Source: Carbonatibacter sp965199245
GTDB taxonomy: Bacteria > Pseudomonadota > Alphaproteobacteria > Kiloniellales > Kiloniellaceae
DNA length: 64,000 nucleotides
Direction: 5' to 3'
Assembly: GCA_965199245.1 (NCBI GenBank)
Contig: CBDAQP010000001.1
Coordinates: 434,001 to 498,000, forward strand
Shown here: positions 44,658 through 53,013 of the stretch, in pieces
How positions within the stretch are numbered: the stretch's first letter is position 1
Layout of the letters: each line of letters begins with the position of its first letter
Notes under the pieces: model-generated
What the model saw: only the letters and a program-made list of their open reading frames with translations
What the model was told of the DNA's origin: nothing
Databases searched by the model: none
Position numbers and translations under genes: made by a program

Positions 44658-44803
44658 TACTGCGGACAGGGGCACCCTGGCGGGATCTGCCCCCGGACTT
44701 TGGGGATTGGAAGAACACTCAACGCCGTTTCCGCCGCTGGCGTGATCGTGGTGTTCGGGAAAAACTCCCGGAAGTTTTTGGCGCATTTTTCCTGCGCCAG
44801 TGA
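44654..44803 (+). mobile_element. IS5-family orfA fragment fused to IS630 copy A
   Basis: Plus strand: GILRTGAPWRDLPPDFGDW then RRFRRWRDRGVREKLPEVFG, a standard N-terminal segment of IS5/IS1031-type transposases. No start codon region or C-terminal domain is present. The breakpoint with the IS630 fragment is within a few bases of 44655, so one element inserted into, or recombined with, the other. Confidence 0.75.
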
Positions 44804-44827
44804 GAGCCCTCCCCATTTAAAACAGAA

Positions 44828-44853
44828 CCCCGAAAGGCTGTTGCCTTTCGGGG
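44828..44853 (-). terminator. Rho-independent terminator of the autotransporter gene
   Basis: CCCCGAAAGGC (44828-44838) / GCCTTTCGGGG (44843-44853), an 11-bp perfect stem with a four-base loop. On the minus strand it is followed by TTCTGTTTTAAA. It lies 30 bases beyond the autotransporter stop. Confidence 0.85.
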
Positions 44854-44882
44854 CTGCCGCTGGGTCAAGTTCACAGGGTAGG

Positions 44883-47800
44883 TCAGAACTTGACCCTGGC
44901 ATTCAGGCGGGCACTGTGGCCCGTGTAGCCGGGGCGGGCACTCAGGTCATAGTCCGCACCAATTGACCAGCGCGGGGCATTATAGCTCAGGCCCACCCCT
45001 GCGGTGCCTGACAGCTTCCTGACCTTCGCCCCCTTGACCGTAAAGCGGCTGCCTCCGCCGGTGAACAGGCCGCGTGCCGTCGTTTGCTCCCCCGCAAAGT
45101 CATAGGACAGCCCCACACGCACCACGGGCAGCAGCGTGCCGTTCCCCCGGGTGATCTCTTTGTGCAGGCGGGTGCCCAGCGTCCCCACAACCGCATCAAT
45201 CGACCCCACCGTGATCTTCTGGTTCAGGCTCAACGCCCCCGTCGTGGTGTATTTCGCCGATCCCACCCGCGTCCACGACAGACCCGCCGTCGGGGTCAGC
45301 GTCGTGCTCGCATCAAGGTTAATTGGCACACCACCCCCCACAGAGGCCGTCAGGCTGGTCGTGTCATAAGCCGACTTGCGCCTCAAACCCGCCACACGCG
45401 AGGTCGTACTGACATCGTTGCGCCCAACGCCCACCTGACCGTCCACATAATAACGCCCCGTGCTGTAATCCCCGTAAACAGAAAGCTGCCAGCTCCTGAC
45501 ATCCGTCTTGTCCTCGCCAACACCCTTGCCCGTCATCCGGCTGGTGCTATAGGCCAGAGCCGTCCCCACACGACCCCGTTCCCCCACAGGTGCATCCACA
45601 CCCACCGCAAGGCCCCGTGCAGAGGTGTCATAACCGTCAATCCTCTGTTTTTTGTCCTTCGCCTGTTTGCCCCGACTGCCAAACGGCTTGAGCCAGAAGG
45701 CCCTGTCCAGCCCCTCGCCCCCGGTCGCAAATCCGCTCTGGACAAATCCGCTCTGGCTGTCCCCTCCGCGCTGCACAGACAGGCGTTCGCTCAACACACC
45801 CGCCACCTGTGTCCCCGTCGAGACCACCGCCGCCGTCGCCCCGCCCAGCGCGGTCATCTGCGGCGTGAGCTGGGCCGCAAGTCGCTTGCCCTTGGCCTCA
45901 TTCCCCGCCTGCGCCGCCTCCTGCAGAATCTTCTTCACGGGGTCGTTCGCGGGTAAATCCTTCGCAAGGGATGAGGCCGCCAGAAGCACAGAGGCTTCAG
46001 AGGGCGACACGCCCAGCTTCGACGACACCTCGCCTGCTGACTTGAAGCCCTTGGCCCGCGCAATAACGCTCCCCCCGTCATCCGTCGCAAGCTCGTATTT
46101 TAAAACATTACTCTCCACAAGGATCAGCTTGCCGCTGTCGATGGCTGCACTCAAGTCCTTGTTGATCAGTTTCTGCTCTCCCTCGGTAAAGGAGGAGTCA
46201 AAGGCAATCCTGACACTGTTGTCCGCATCCGCAGTGCCCAGATCAAAATTACCCCCGACCGTTATAAACGCTTGATCTGCCGCATCCCCCGTCCGCTGGC
46301 CAAAGGCAGGCCCCAGGGTGAGAGTACTCTTCCTGTGCGCTGTCAGATCACCCGACAGATAAACAGGACGGTTAAAGGTCACTTTGGCATCCTCGTTCAC
46401 AGTCAGGCTACGCAACCCGTTGTTCGCACCACTTGCGCCCAATGCACCCTCAAAGGTCACGCCGTCGGTGTTGGCAATGATAATTGCGCCATAATCGCCA
46501 CCCGATGCGCTTGTGATATCGCCCGTAATCCGTTGTCCGGCCGTCCCGCCAAAGGTCACAGAACTTCCGTCGCCCAGTGTGAACTGCGTTCCGGCCTTGA
46601 CATGACCCTTGAAGGTTGTCGCATCGCGCGCGGTGATATTCAGGTTGCCCGCATAAACATCACCGCCAAAGGTCGTTTCCCCATCGGCAACCGTGATCCT
46701 GTTCAGGGCGGCCTCTGCGGTACCGATCGACCCCGTAAAGGACACCTTGCGACCCGTGTCATGGCTTGAGCGGTTCCTGATCTCCAGATTGACCTGTCCG
46801 TCATCGCCCGCAACAATGTTGCCCGTGATCGTTTGCGCGTCCGCCGCAGTTGTCCCGCGTCCACCAGTGACCCCGCTGGCATCACCGACAATCAGGGTCG
46901 CTCTGTCGCGGAGTGTGACATTACCGGCAAAGTAACCGGACTGTTCAAGCGTCGCTTTGGTTCCCCTGTGCAGGGTCAGGCCGGCCAGTCTGGCATTGGT
47001 CGTGCCCAAATTACCCTCAAAGGTCACACCGGCTCTGTTGGCAATGGTGATCGCCCCCCGATTATTGGCATCCGTCGTGATCGCAGGGGTGATGGTCTGT
47101 GCTGCCGTGCCGGCAAAGGTCGCAGCCCCCCCCGCCCCATCAAAGACCAGACCGTTGGCCCCGGTGGTGACAGACCCCTTGAAGGTCGCCGCACCCGCCA
47201 GCGTCAGGCCCGCGCGCGTGGTCACAGAGCTGTTGAAGGTCGTCCCGTCGCTGCCGGCATTGACGTCAATCGTTCCGGCATAAACAGCACCAGCAAAAAC
47301 CGTCTGGCCGTTGTCCAGTGTGAGTCGTGCAAGATCGTTGCCGGTTCCCGACCCGCCAACAGCATCCTCAAAGGTCACCGTCCTGTTCGTCGTGCCGCTG
47401 TTGTTCACAACGACAGATCCCCGCTTGCCCGTGCTGTTGCGGATGCCCGCCTTGATGGTCTGGTTGCCAGACCCGCCAAAGGTGATTGTGGCATCATCGC
47501 CCAGTTTCAGGCCATTTGCCAGATAAACACTGCCTTCAAAGGTCGCACTGGAGTCATCGTTCAGGGTCAGGCTGGTCAGCTTCGCGCCAGTCGTGCCCAG
47601 GTTCCCCGTGAAGGTCACACCGTCATCGTTGGCAATGGTGATTGTCCCATAGTTACCCCCCGATGCGCTCGTCAGATCGCCCGCCACCGTTTGGGAGTCT
47701 GTCCCGTTGAACGTGACCTGTGACCCGTTGCCGAATGTCAGGCCGTTCCCGAGGTAAACATTGCCCCCAAAGGCCGCCTTGACATTATTGTTCAGCGTCA

Positions 47801-50800
47801 CACGGGAGAGGCCATTGTTATTACCACTCGCCCCCAGATTCCCCTTGAAGGTCACACCGTCCGCGTGGGTGTTGGCAATGATGATCGCGCCATAATTGCC
47901 ACCCGCCGCGCTTGTGATATTGCCCGTGATCGTTTGTCCGGCGGCATCAGTTCCGGCGGCATCACCAAAGGTCACAGAGCTTCCGTTGCCCAGTTTGACC
48001 CCTGTGTCCGCCTTGACATCGCCCTTGAAGGTCGTCACGTCGGTTGTGTTGATCGTGATGGTATCAGCATAAACACTGCCGTTAAAAACAGTCTGACCAT
48101 TGCCCAGCGTGATCTGCTTGAGGGCCTTGCCATTATCTCCACCCGTCCCGATCTGACCCGCAAAGGTGACTTTGTTGGTTGTCGCGTGGCTGTTGTTCAC
48201 GACCAGACGACCGCGCCCGTCAGAGTCCGTGGTGATGTCGCCTGTCACGGTCTGGTTCGCCGTGCCGTTCAGGGTGATCTTGGCCTCATTGTGCCCGGTA
48301 AAGGATATGCCGCCTGTGGTGATATTGCCCTTGAACCCTGCGCCATCGGTCGAACTGACCTCAAGACCCTGTGCAAAAACAGCACCCTTGAACACCGCCA
48401 CACCATCGCTCACCGTGATCCGTGCAAGATGGTTGGCACCCCCCGTCGCGCCAATATCATCCTCAAAGGTCACCGTCCTGTTCGTCGTGCCGCTGTTATT
48501 CACAACGACAGATCCCCGCTTGCCCGTGCTGTTGCGGATGCCCGCCTTGATGGTCTGGTTGCCAGACCCGCCAAAGGTGATTGTGGCATCATCGCCCAGC
48601 TTCAGGCCATTTGCCAGATAAACACTGCCTTCAAAAGTCGCGTTGGAGTCATCGTTCAGGGTCACGCGGTTCAACTTTTGACCACTTGCGCCCAGCTGGC
48701 CCGCAAAGGTCACGCCGTCCGCGTGGGTGTTGGCAACGATGATTTTGCCATAGTCACCCCCCGCCGCGCGCGTGATATCGCCCGTCACCGTTTGTCCGGT
48801 CGTGCCGTTAAAGGTGACAGAACTTCCATTGCCAAGCCGGAACCTTGTCTCTGCCTTGACATCGCCCTTGAAGGTCGTCTCGTCGTCTGTGGTGATATTG
48901 ATCGTATCGGCATAAACACCACTGTGAAAGGTCGTCCGGCCAGCGCTCAGTGTGATCTGCTTGAGGGCTGTCCCATCGGCACCGACTGACCCGCCAAAGG
49001 TCACTTTGTTGGTCGTCGCGTGGGCGTTGTTCACAACCAGGAGACCACGCCCGTCAGACTCCGTGGTGATGTCGCCCGTCACAGTCTGGTTCACCGTGCC
49101 GTTCAGAGTGATTTTGGCCGCATCGTTCCCGGCAAAGGATATCCCGAGTGCGCCTGTGGTCACATTGCCCCTGAACTCTGCGCCATCGGTTGATTCGACC
49201 AAAAGAACCCCTGCAAAAACATCACCCTTAAACCGCGCCACACCATCGCGCACCGAGAGTCCGGCAAGATCGTTGCCGATCCCCGTCGCGCCAACAGCAT
49301 CCTCAAAGGTCACAATATTATTATTCGTCGTGCCGCTGTTATTCACAACGACAGACCCCCGCTTGCCCGTGCTGTTGCGGATGTCTGCCTTAATGGTCTG
49401 GTTGCCAGACCGCCAGCTTTGGTTTTTACCATCAAAGGTGATGGTGCTATTGCCCAGGATCAGGCCATCCGCCAGATAAACATGACTCTCAAAGGTCGCC
49501 TCGGAGTTATCGCTCAGGGTCAGGCGGTTCAACCCGTTGTTCGTACCACTTGCGCCCAATGCGCCCTTGAAGGTCACATCGTTGTCGATGATGATTGTGC
49601 CATAGTTGCCCCCCGATGCACTTGTGATATTGCCGGCCACCGTTTGGGAGTCTGTTCCGCTGAACGTGACCCCGGTGTTTTGACCCAGAACCAGACCACC
49701 GTTCGCACCGGTTCTCAGATAGACATTGCCCTTAAAGGTCGCTTTGGACGCATCCGCCGCAGTCGCGTGGCCCGTCAGGGTCAGGAGGCGCAGCCAGGCG
49801 CGTTGGGTGCCCAGGTCATCCTCAAAGGTCACACCGGCCTTGTTCGCCACAGTGATCCAGCCCCGACCCGGGATCGTCGGCATGATATTACCCGCAACCG
49901 TTTGTCCGGTCGTCCCGCTAAAGGTCACAGAACCATTGGTCGTGCCCAGCTTGATCCCCTCGTTCGCTCCTGTTCCTGCCTTGACATGGCCCTTGAAAAC
50001 TGTCGCGTCGCCTGTGGTGATCGTGATTGTATCGGCATAAACACCACTGTTAAAGGTCGTCCGGCCGTCTCTCAGCGTGATCTGCCTGAGGGCTTCCCTA
50101 TCGGAGCCGACTGACTCTCTAAAGGTCACTGTGTTGTTACTGGTACGGCCTGTGCCCGCATCACCCCGGTTATCAACAATCAGTGTTCCCTGTCCGTCAC
50201 CACCTGCTCTAATCCGACCATTGATCTTTTGACCCGCGTCATTCACCGTCGCAAGACGGCCCGCACCGCCAATCGTCAGGGTGGCAGATCCGGCGTTGTC
50301 CGCAAGCGTCACTCTGCCTGTCAGGTTCTTCTCAACTGTTGCCTGTGATGCCTCGCCTGCCGCGTCACCGCCAACCACTCTAAAGAGGGAGTCAGAATTG
50401 ACATCCCCTTTAAAAACAGCGGAACCCGCAGACTGACCATCACCGACAGCAATGCCAGACATCTTACTATTGAAGCCAACTTCATTTTCAAAAGTGACTG
50501 TGTGCTGACGCGCCGGATTACCGGAACGCCCGCCAATAATGGTGAGCAAACCTCCGCGTGGGTCTCCCGGTTGACCAAAAGGATCAAAGCCACTACCAAC
50601 AATTTTGTTAGCAACTGTCATATCACCAGCTGATGCGTTGAATATGGCCCGGGCATCAACATATGTTCCCCCCGAAGACGAGGTGCGTTGAAAGCCACCC
50701 GTCAGCTTAATGGTATCACCGGACACATTTCCCCGAAACTCGACAGTCGTCTGCTCATTCCTGTGATTGCCCGCAATCACATCGATATTGTCAACATGAA

Positions 50801-51620
50801 CGCCCCTGTTGAAAATCGCATGACCGCCCTTCGACGAGTCGCCCACCGTCAACTGCTTAAGACGTTTGTCGTTCGCATCCGTCGCGGCATCGTGACCAAT
50901 CTCTATGTCAAAAGTCGCCTTACGCGGTGCAAGGCCAGCACGGCCATTCAAAACCTGAATCGTGCCCTCGCCGTCTGCGGCGGCGGTGATCTTCGCCGTG
51001 CCAGTGCCCAGAATCCTCTGATCGTCAGACCCATTAAAAACAAGATAAGCGCGACTATTTGCATTGAGGTCGTTCAGAGTGGCATTGTTCTCAATCGTTA
51101 AATCGCCGCCGAAAGTGGCCCTGCCTTTTGAACCATTCGGATGGGCAACAGTCATGTTAATGGTAAGCTCATCGACAACAGCATCTCCTGTCACAATAAC
51201 TTCTGTTAAGTCTCCTGCCCCTCCTACGTTATGAACAAACAGATCAACCGCCTGACTGCCTTGCTTTTGAATTTTTCCGATACGGCCCACAAGATCGTTT
51301 CCATCGCCCACGATGCGCACAACCAACTTCCCCGCCCCACCTGTTCCACTACGCAAAACCCCGATTTCCTTGCTTCTGGAATTACGTCTCAGAAGAACAG
51401 TGCCCCGGGTCAATGTCAGATGATCACCATCTCTCGCGTTCGCAATATTCGTGCTGGAGGTGTTAGCTCTCGCTGTACCATCGGCCCAATAGTCCTCACC
51501 TGTTAAACTATACGTGTAATCCACCGCTGTCTGGGCAAAGGCACCAGAGCCAACGCCTGCCGCCAGAACAACAGCAGACACACCAGCCAACAAAGATGAT
51601 TTGGAAGAAAAACGACACAT
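44883..51620 (-). CDS. Giant repetitive autotransporter (type V secretion), 2245 aa
   Basis: Signal peptide about 1-29 (SLLAGVSAVVLAAGVGSGAFA-QTA). Passenger about 30-1850 made of repeated beta-helix-like units such as GNQTI, VTFEG, LGASG, TFKGDV, NGSSVTF and DGRG, arranged in larger modules of about 365 residues, two of which share 207-bp near-identical DNA segments. A linker (about 1850-1960) leads to a C-terminal beta-barrel (last ~270 residues, FWLKPFGSRG to the terminal ARVKF) that ends in Phe as BAM substrates do. No protease triad is seen, so an adhesin or surface shield is likely (inference). GGTAGG precedes ATG 51620. A 15-bp tandem array lies in the leader; IS630 remnants flank the gene; a terminator follows. 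Confidence 0.9.
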   Translation of the reverse strand: MCRFSSKSSLLAGVSAVVLAAGVGSGAFAQTAVDYTYSLTGEDYWADGTARANTSSTNIANARDGDHLTLTRGTVLLRRNSRSKEIGVLRSGTGGAGKLVVRIVGDGNDLVGRIGKIQKQGSQAVDLFVHNVGGAGDLTEVIVTGDAVVDELTINMTVAHPNGSKGRATFGGDLTIENNATLNDLNANSRAYLVFNGSDDQRILGTGTAKITAAADGEGTIQVLNGRAGLAPRKATFDIEIGHDAATDANDKRLKQLTVGDSSKGGHAIFNRGVHVDNIDVIAGNHRNEQTTVEFRGNVSGDTIKLTGGFQRTSSSGGTYVDARAIFNASAGDMTVANKIVGSGFDPFGQPGDPRGGLLTIIGGRSGNPARQHTVTFENEVGFNSKMSGIAVGDGQSAGSAVFKGDVNSDSLFRVVGGDAAGEASQATVEKNLTGRVTLADNAGSATLTIGGAGRLATVNDAGQKINGRIRAGGDGQGTLIVDNRGDAGTGRTSNNTVTFRESVGSDREALRQITLRDGRTTFNSGVYADTITITTGDATVFKGHVKAGTGANEGIKLGTTNGSVTFSGTTGQTVAGNIMPTIPGRGWITVANKAGVTFEDDLGTQRAWLRLLTLTGHATAADASKATFKGNVYLRTGANGGLVLGQNTGVTFSGTDSQTVAGNITSASGGNYGTIIIDNDVTFKGALGASGTNNGLNRLTLSDNSEATFESHVYLADGLILGNSTITFDGKNQSWRSGNQTIKADIRNSTGKRGSVVVNNSGTTNNNIVTFEDAVGATGIGNDLAGLSVRDGVARFKGDVFAGVLLVESTDGAEFRGNVTTGALGISFAGNDAAKITLNGTVNQTVTGDITTESDGRGLLVVNNAHATTNKVTFGGSVGADGTALKQITLSAGRTTFHSGVYADTINITTDDETTFKGDVKAETRFRLGNGSSVTFNGTTGQTVTGDITRAAGGDYGKIIVANTHADGVTFAGQLGASGQKLNRVTLNDDSNATFEGSVYLANGLKLGDDATITFGGSGNQTIKAGIRNSTGKRGSVVVNNSGTTNRTVTFEDDIGATGGANHLARITVSDGVAVFKGAVFAQGLEVSSTDGAGFKGNITTGGISFTGHNEAKITLNGTANQTVTGDITTDSDGRGRLVVNNSHATTNKVTFAGQIGTGGDNGKALKQITLGNGQTVFNGSVYADTITINTTDVTTFKGDVKADTGVKLGNGSSVTFGDAAGTDAAGQTITGNITSAAGGNYGAIIIANTHADGVTFKGNLGASGNNNGLSRVTLNNNVKAAFGGNVYLGNGLTFGNGSQVTFNGTDSQTVAGDLTSASGGNYGTITIANDDGVTFTGNLGTTGAKLTSLTLNDDSSATFEGSVYLANGLKLGDDATITFGGSGNQTIKAGIRNSTGKRGSVVVNNSGTTNRTVTFEDAVGGSGTGNDLARLTLDNGQTVFAGAVYAGTIDVNAGSDGTTFNSSVTTRAGLTLAGAATFKGSVTTGANGLVFDGAGGAATFAGTAAQTITPAITTDANNRGAITIANRAGVTFEGNLGTTNARLAGLTLHRGTKATLEQSGYFAGNVTLRDRATLIVGDASGVTGGRGTTAADAQTITGNIVAGDDGQVNLEIRNRSSHDTGRKVSFTGSIGTAEAALNRITVADGETTFGGDVYAGNLNITARDATTFKGHVKAGTQFTLGDGSSVTFGGTAGQRITGDITSASGGDYGAIIIANTDGVTFEGALGASGANNGLRSLTVNEDAKVTFNRPVYLSGDLTAHRKSTLTLGPAFGQRTGDAADQAFITVGGNFDLGTADADNSVRIAFDSSFTEGEQKLINKDLSAAIDSGKLILVESNVLKYELATDDGGSVIARAKGFKSAGEVSSKLGVSPSEASVLLAASSLAKDLPANDPVKKILQEAAQAGNEAKGKRLAAQLTPQMTALGGATAAVVSTGTQVAGVLSERLSVQRGGDSQSGFVQSGFATGGEGLDRAFWLKPFGSRGKQAKDKKQRIDGYDTSARGLAVGVDAPVGERGRVGTALAYSTSRMTGKGVGEDKTDVRSWQLSVYGDYSTGRYYVDGQVGVGRNDVSTTSRVAGLRRKSAYDTTSLTASVGGGVPINLDASTTLTPTAGLSWTRVGSAKYTTTGALSLNQKITVGSIDAVVGTLGTRLHKEITRGNGTLLPVVRVGLSYDFAGEQTTARGLFTGGGSRFTVKGAKVRKLSGTAGVGLSYNAPRWSIGADYDLSARPGYTGHSARLNARVKF
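47363..47569 (-). repeat. Internal direct repeat of the autotransporter gene, copy 1
   Basis: A 207-base segment nearly identical (about five differences seen by eye) to 48458-48664, exactly 1095 bases apart, which is 365 codons. It encodes the block with NQTIKAGIRNSTGKRGS and SGTTNRTVTFED. A third, more diverged copy is near 49303-49500. Confidence 0.85.
48458..48664 (-). repeat. Internal direct repeat of the autotransporter gene, copy 2
   Basis: Partner of 47363-47569 at an in-frame distance of 1095 bases. Recombination between the two would delete or duplicate one 365-residue module and leave the frame intact. Confidence 0.85.
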
Positions 51621-51700
51621 CGCAAAACCTACCCTGTTCTAAAGTTTATCCAAAAAACACAGGCCAGCCCGACGCAGAACACATCACCGCACAAAAAAAG

Positions 51701-51843
51701 CCGACCCATCAAAGGCCGACCCATCAAAGGCCGACCCATCAAAGGCCGACCCATCAAAGGCCGACCCATCAAAGGCCGACCCATCAAAGGCCGACCCATC
51801 AAAGGCCGACCCATCAAAGGCCGACCCATCAAAGGCCGACCCA
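51701..51843. repeat. 15-bp tandem repeat array in the autotransporter leader
   Basis: Nine full copies of CCGACCCATCAAAGG plus eight bases of a tenth, all identical. It ends 81 bases upstream of the autotransporter ATG and lies between that start and a TTGACA box at 51888-51883 (minus strand). Because the unit is 15 bases, several frames stay open and encode five-residue repeats (PTHQR on plus; MGRPL and GSAFD on minus). The minus MGRPL frame (51892-51629) stops eight bases before the autotransporter ATG. No signs that these frames are translated. Confidence 0.95.
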
Positions 51844-51882
51844 CACAATTCTGACAAGGTAAAGAGCAGAGGCGACAAAAGA

Positions 51883-51888
51883 TGTCAA
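51883..51888 (-). promoter_or_regulatory. Candidate -35 box for the autotransporter
   Basis: TTGACA on the minus strand (51888 to 51883), upstream of the 15-bp array. The -10 region 17 bases on is poor (TCTTTA), so the promoter is tentative. If real, the tandem array would lie in the 5' untranslated leader. Confidence 0.3.
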
Positions 51889-51898
51889 GCATTAAATA

Positions 51899-51930
51899 AG
51901 AAAAATCCCGTTGCGGGGTTGATTTTTTTT
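51899..51930. terminator. Bidirectional terminator between IS630 copy B and the autotransporter leader
   Basis: AATCCCG / CGGGGTT (one wobble) with loop TTG, followed on plus by GATTTTTTTT and on minus by TTTCTTATTT. It would stop transcripts from the IS side before they reach the autotransporter. Confidence 0.7.
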
Positions 51931-51954
51931 CATATCGAGGGTGATGAGAGAATA

Positions 51955-52745
51955 TAGTCTATCCTATATAAAATTATTTAATTTGAAAGAGTTGTTCAAT
52001 GGAGCACAAGAGTTGTTTTCTGACGGCTTTGAGATGGGCCCATTTTTGTTCGATGGGGTCAGGTGAATAAGGAGGCAGGAAGAGCAGGGTATGCCCTGCT
52101 TTTTGGATGATATTTTGCGTGGCTTGTGAAATGTTGCGTTATCCATGACGATGACAGAATTTTCAGGAAGCCGGGGCGGCACATCCTGTTTGACCCATGC
52201 GGTGAAAATATCTGCAGTGACGTTTGTCTTAAACAGGCCGACTGCCAGCAGGGTTTTCCCGATCAGGGCACCAATCGCATTGGTTCGACCCCTGGCCTGC
52301 CAATCGCACAGGCCATCACACCGTTGACCTGTTGGTGCATAGCCATGCGTGCGGGGCATGTCATGGGCAAAGCCGCTTTCATCAATATAAACAACGGGAC
52401 GGCCACGGTGCTCATACATCTTTATCATCGTTTGGAAGACACGCCCGCGCACGTCTTTGGAGGCGTGAGCGTTTTTTTTACAGGTCACACCCAAGCGGCG
52501 GAGGACGTGATTGATCCCCTGAAAACTAACGCCAAAACGACGGGCACGCTCATATTGCCAGGCATCGGGATGAGCCACAACATCACGCGCCAGGGCGACC
52601 ATATCAATCCTTGTCGCCGGTTTAGTCCGGGTTGTCTTCGGCCCGGGGGTCTTGAGCCAACGGGTGACGCCCCACACAAAAATGCTCCGCCACCTGCGCT
52701 ATTGGAAGGCCTTCCTTCTCACGGACAGATCAAACCTTACGGCGG
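51955..52745 (-). mobile_element. IS630-family insertion sequence, decayed (copy B)
   Basis: The best-preserved element. One frame (52677-51964) holds most of the transposase: NKPATR-like region KPATRIDMVAL, QYERARRFGVS, RRLGVTCKK, catalytic VVYIDESGFAHDMPRTHGY, TNAIGALIGKTLL and VIVMDNATFHK. The N-terminus (QVAEHF region) is in another frame, and after DNATFHK the ending QNIIQKAGHTLLFLPPYSPD and CSIEQLF is again shifted. Six bases are lost before PIE compared with copy A. Hence inactive. Same orientation as copy A on the other side of the autotransporter. Confidence 0.85.
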
Positions 52746-53013
52746 AAATCTGATGAATACGTCATCCATAAACTATAAGCACATTATAATGAATTGGATA
52801 TATTCTGCGGTTCTCGAAAATTTCTTTACTGCCAGCCAACAGAGGCCTGGTGTCTTGAGAGGTACTCAGAGGCCTGGTGTCTTGAGAGGTACTCAATCGC
52901 CTGTTGCACGGGCAAATTAGACGGACTGTTGCACAGAAAGCAGGCAACACCGCCCCGAACATCCACCCGAACAATGCAAGCAATGCAGATTAGCGTAGCA
53001 AGCTCAGGAGTGA
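52746..53013. other. Intergenic stretch with a 27-bp tandem duplication
   Basis: No gene recognised. Two identical 27-base units (52841-52867 and 52868-52894, starting AGAGGCCTGGTGTCTTGAG) are the only clear structure. AT-rich sequence near 52760-52800 may be the outer end of IS630 copy B, but a matching terminal inverted repeat was not confirmed. Confidence 0.5.
52841..52894. repeat. Two-copy 27-bp tandem repeat
   Basis: Two exact copies in a row (52841-52867, 52868-52894), between IS630 copy B and the flagellin-like gene. Origin and effect unknown; a replication-slippage duplication is the simplest explanation. Confidence 0.9.

Noticed and set aside
45084..50114. Long plus-strand open frames opposite the autotransporter
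   Set aside because: They are antisense shadows of a GC-rich repetitive gene; no family features and no ribosome sites.
51701..51843. CRISPR array
   Set aside because: The 15-bp units are directly adjacent with no spacers, and no cas genes are in the window.
51596..51862. Plus-strand gene encoding PTHQR repeats
   Set aside because: It exists only because a 15-bp repeat keeps frames open, overlaps the autotransporter start on the other strand and has no ribosome site.
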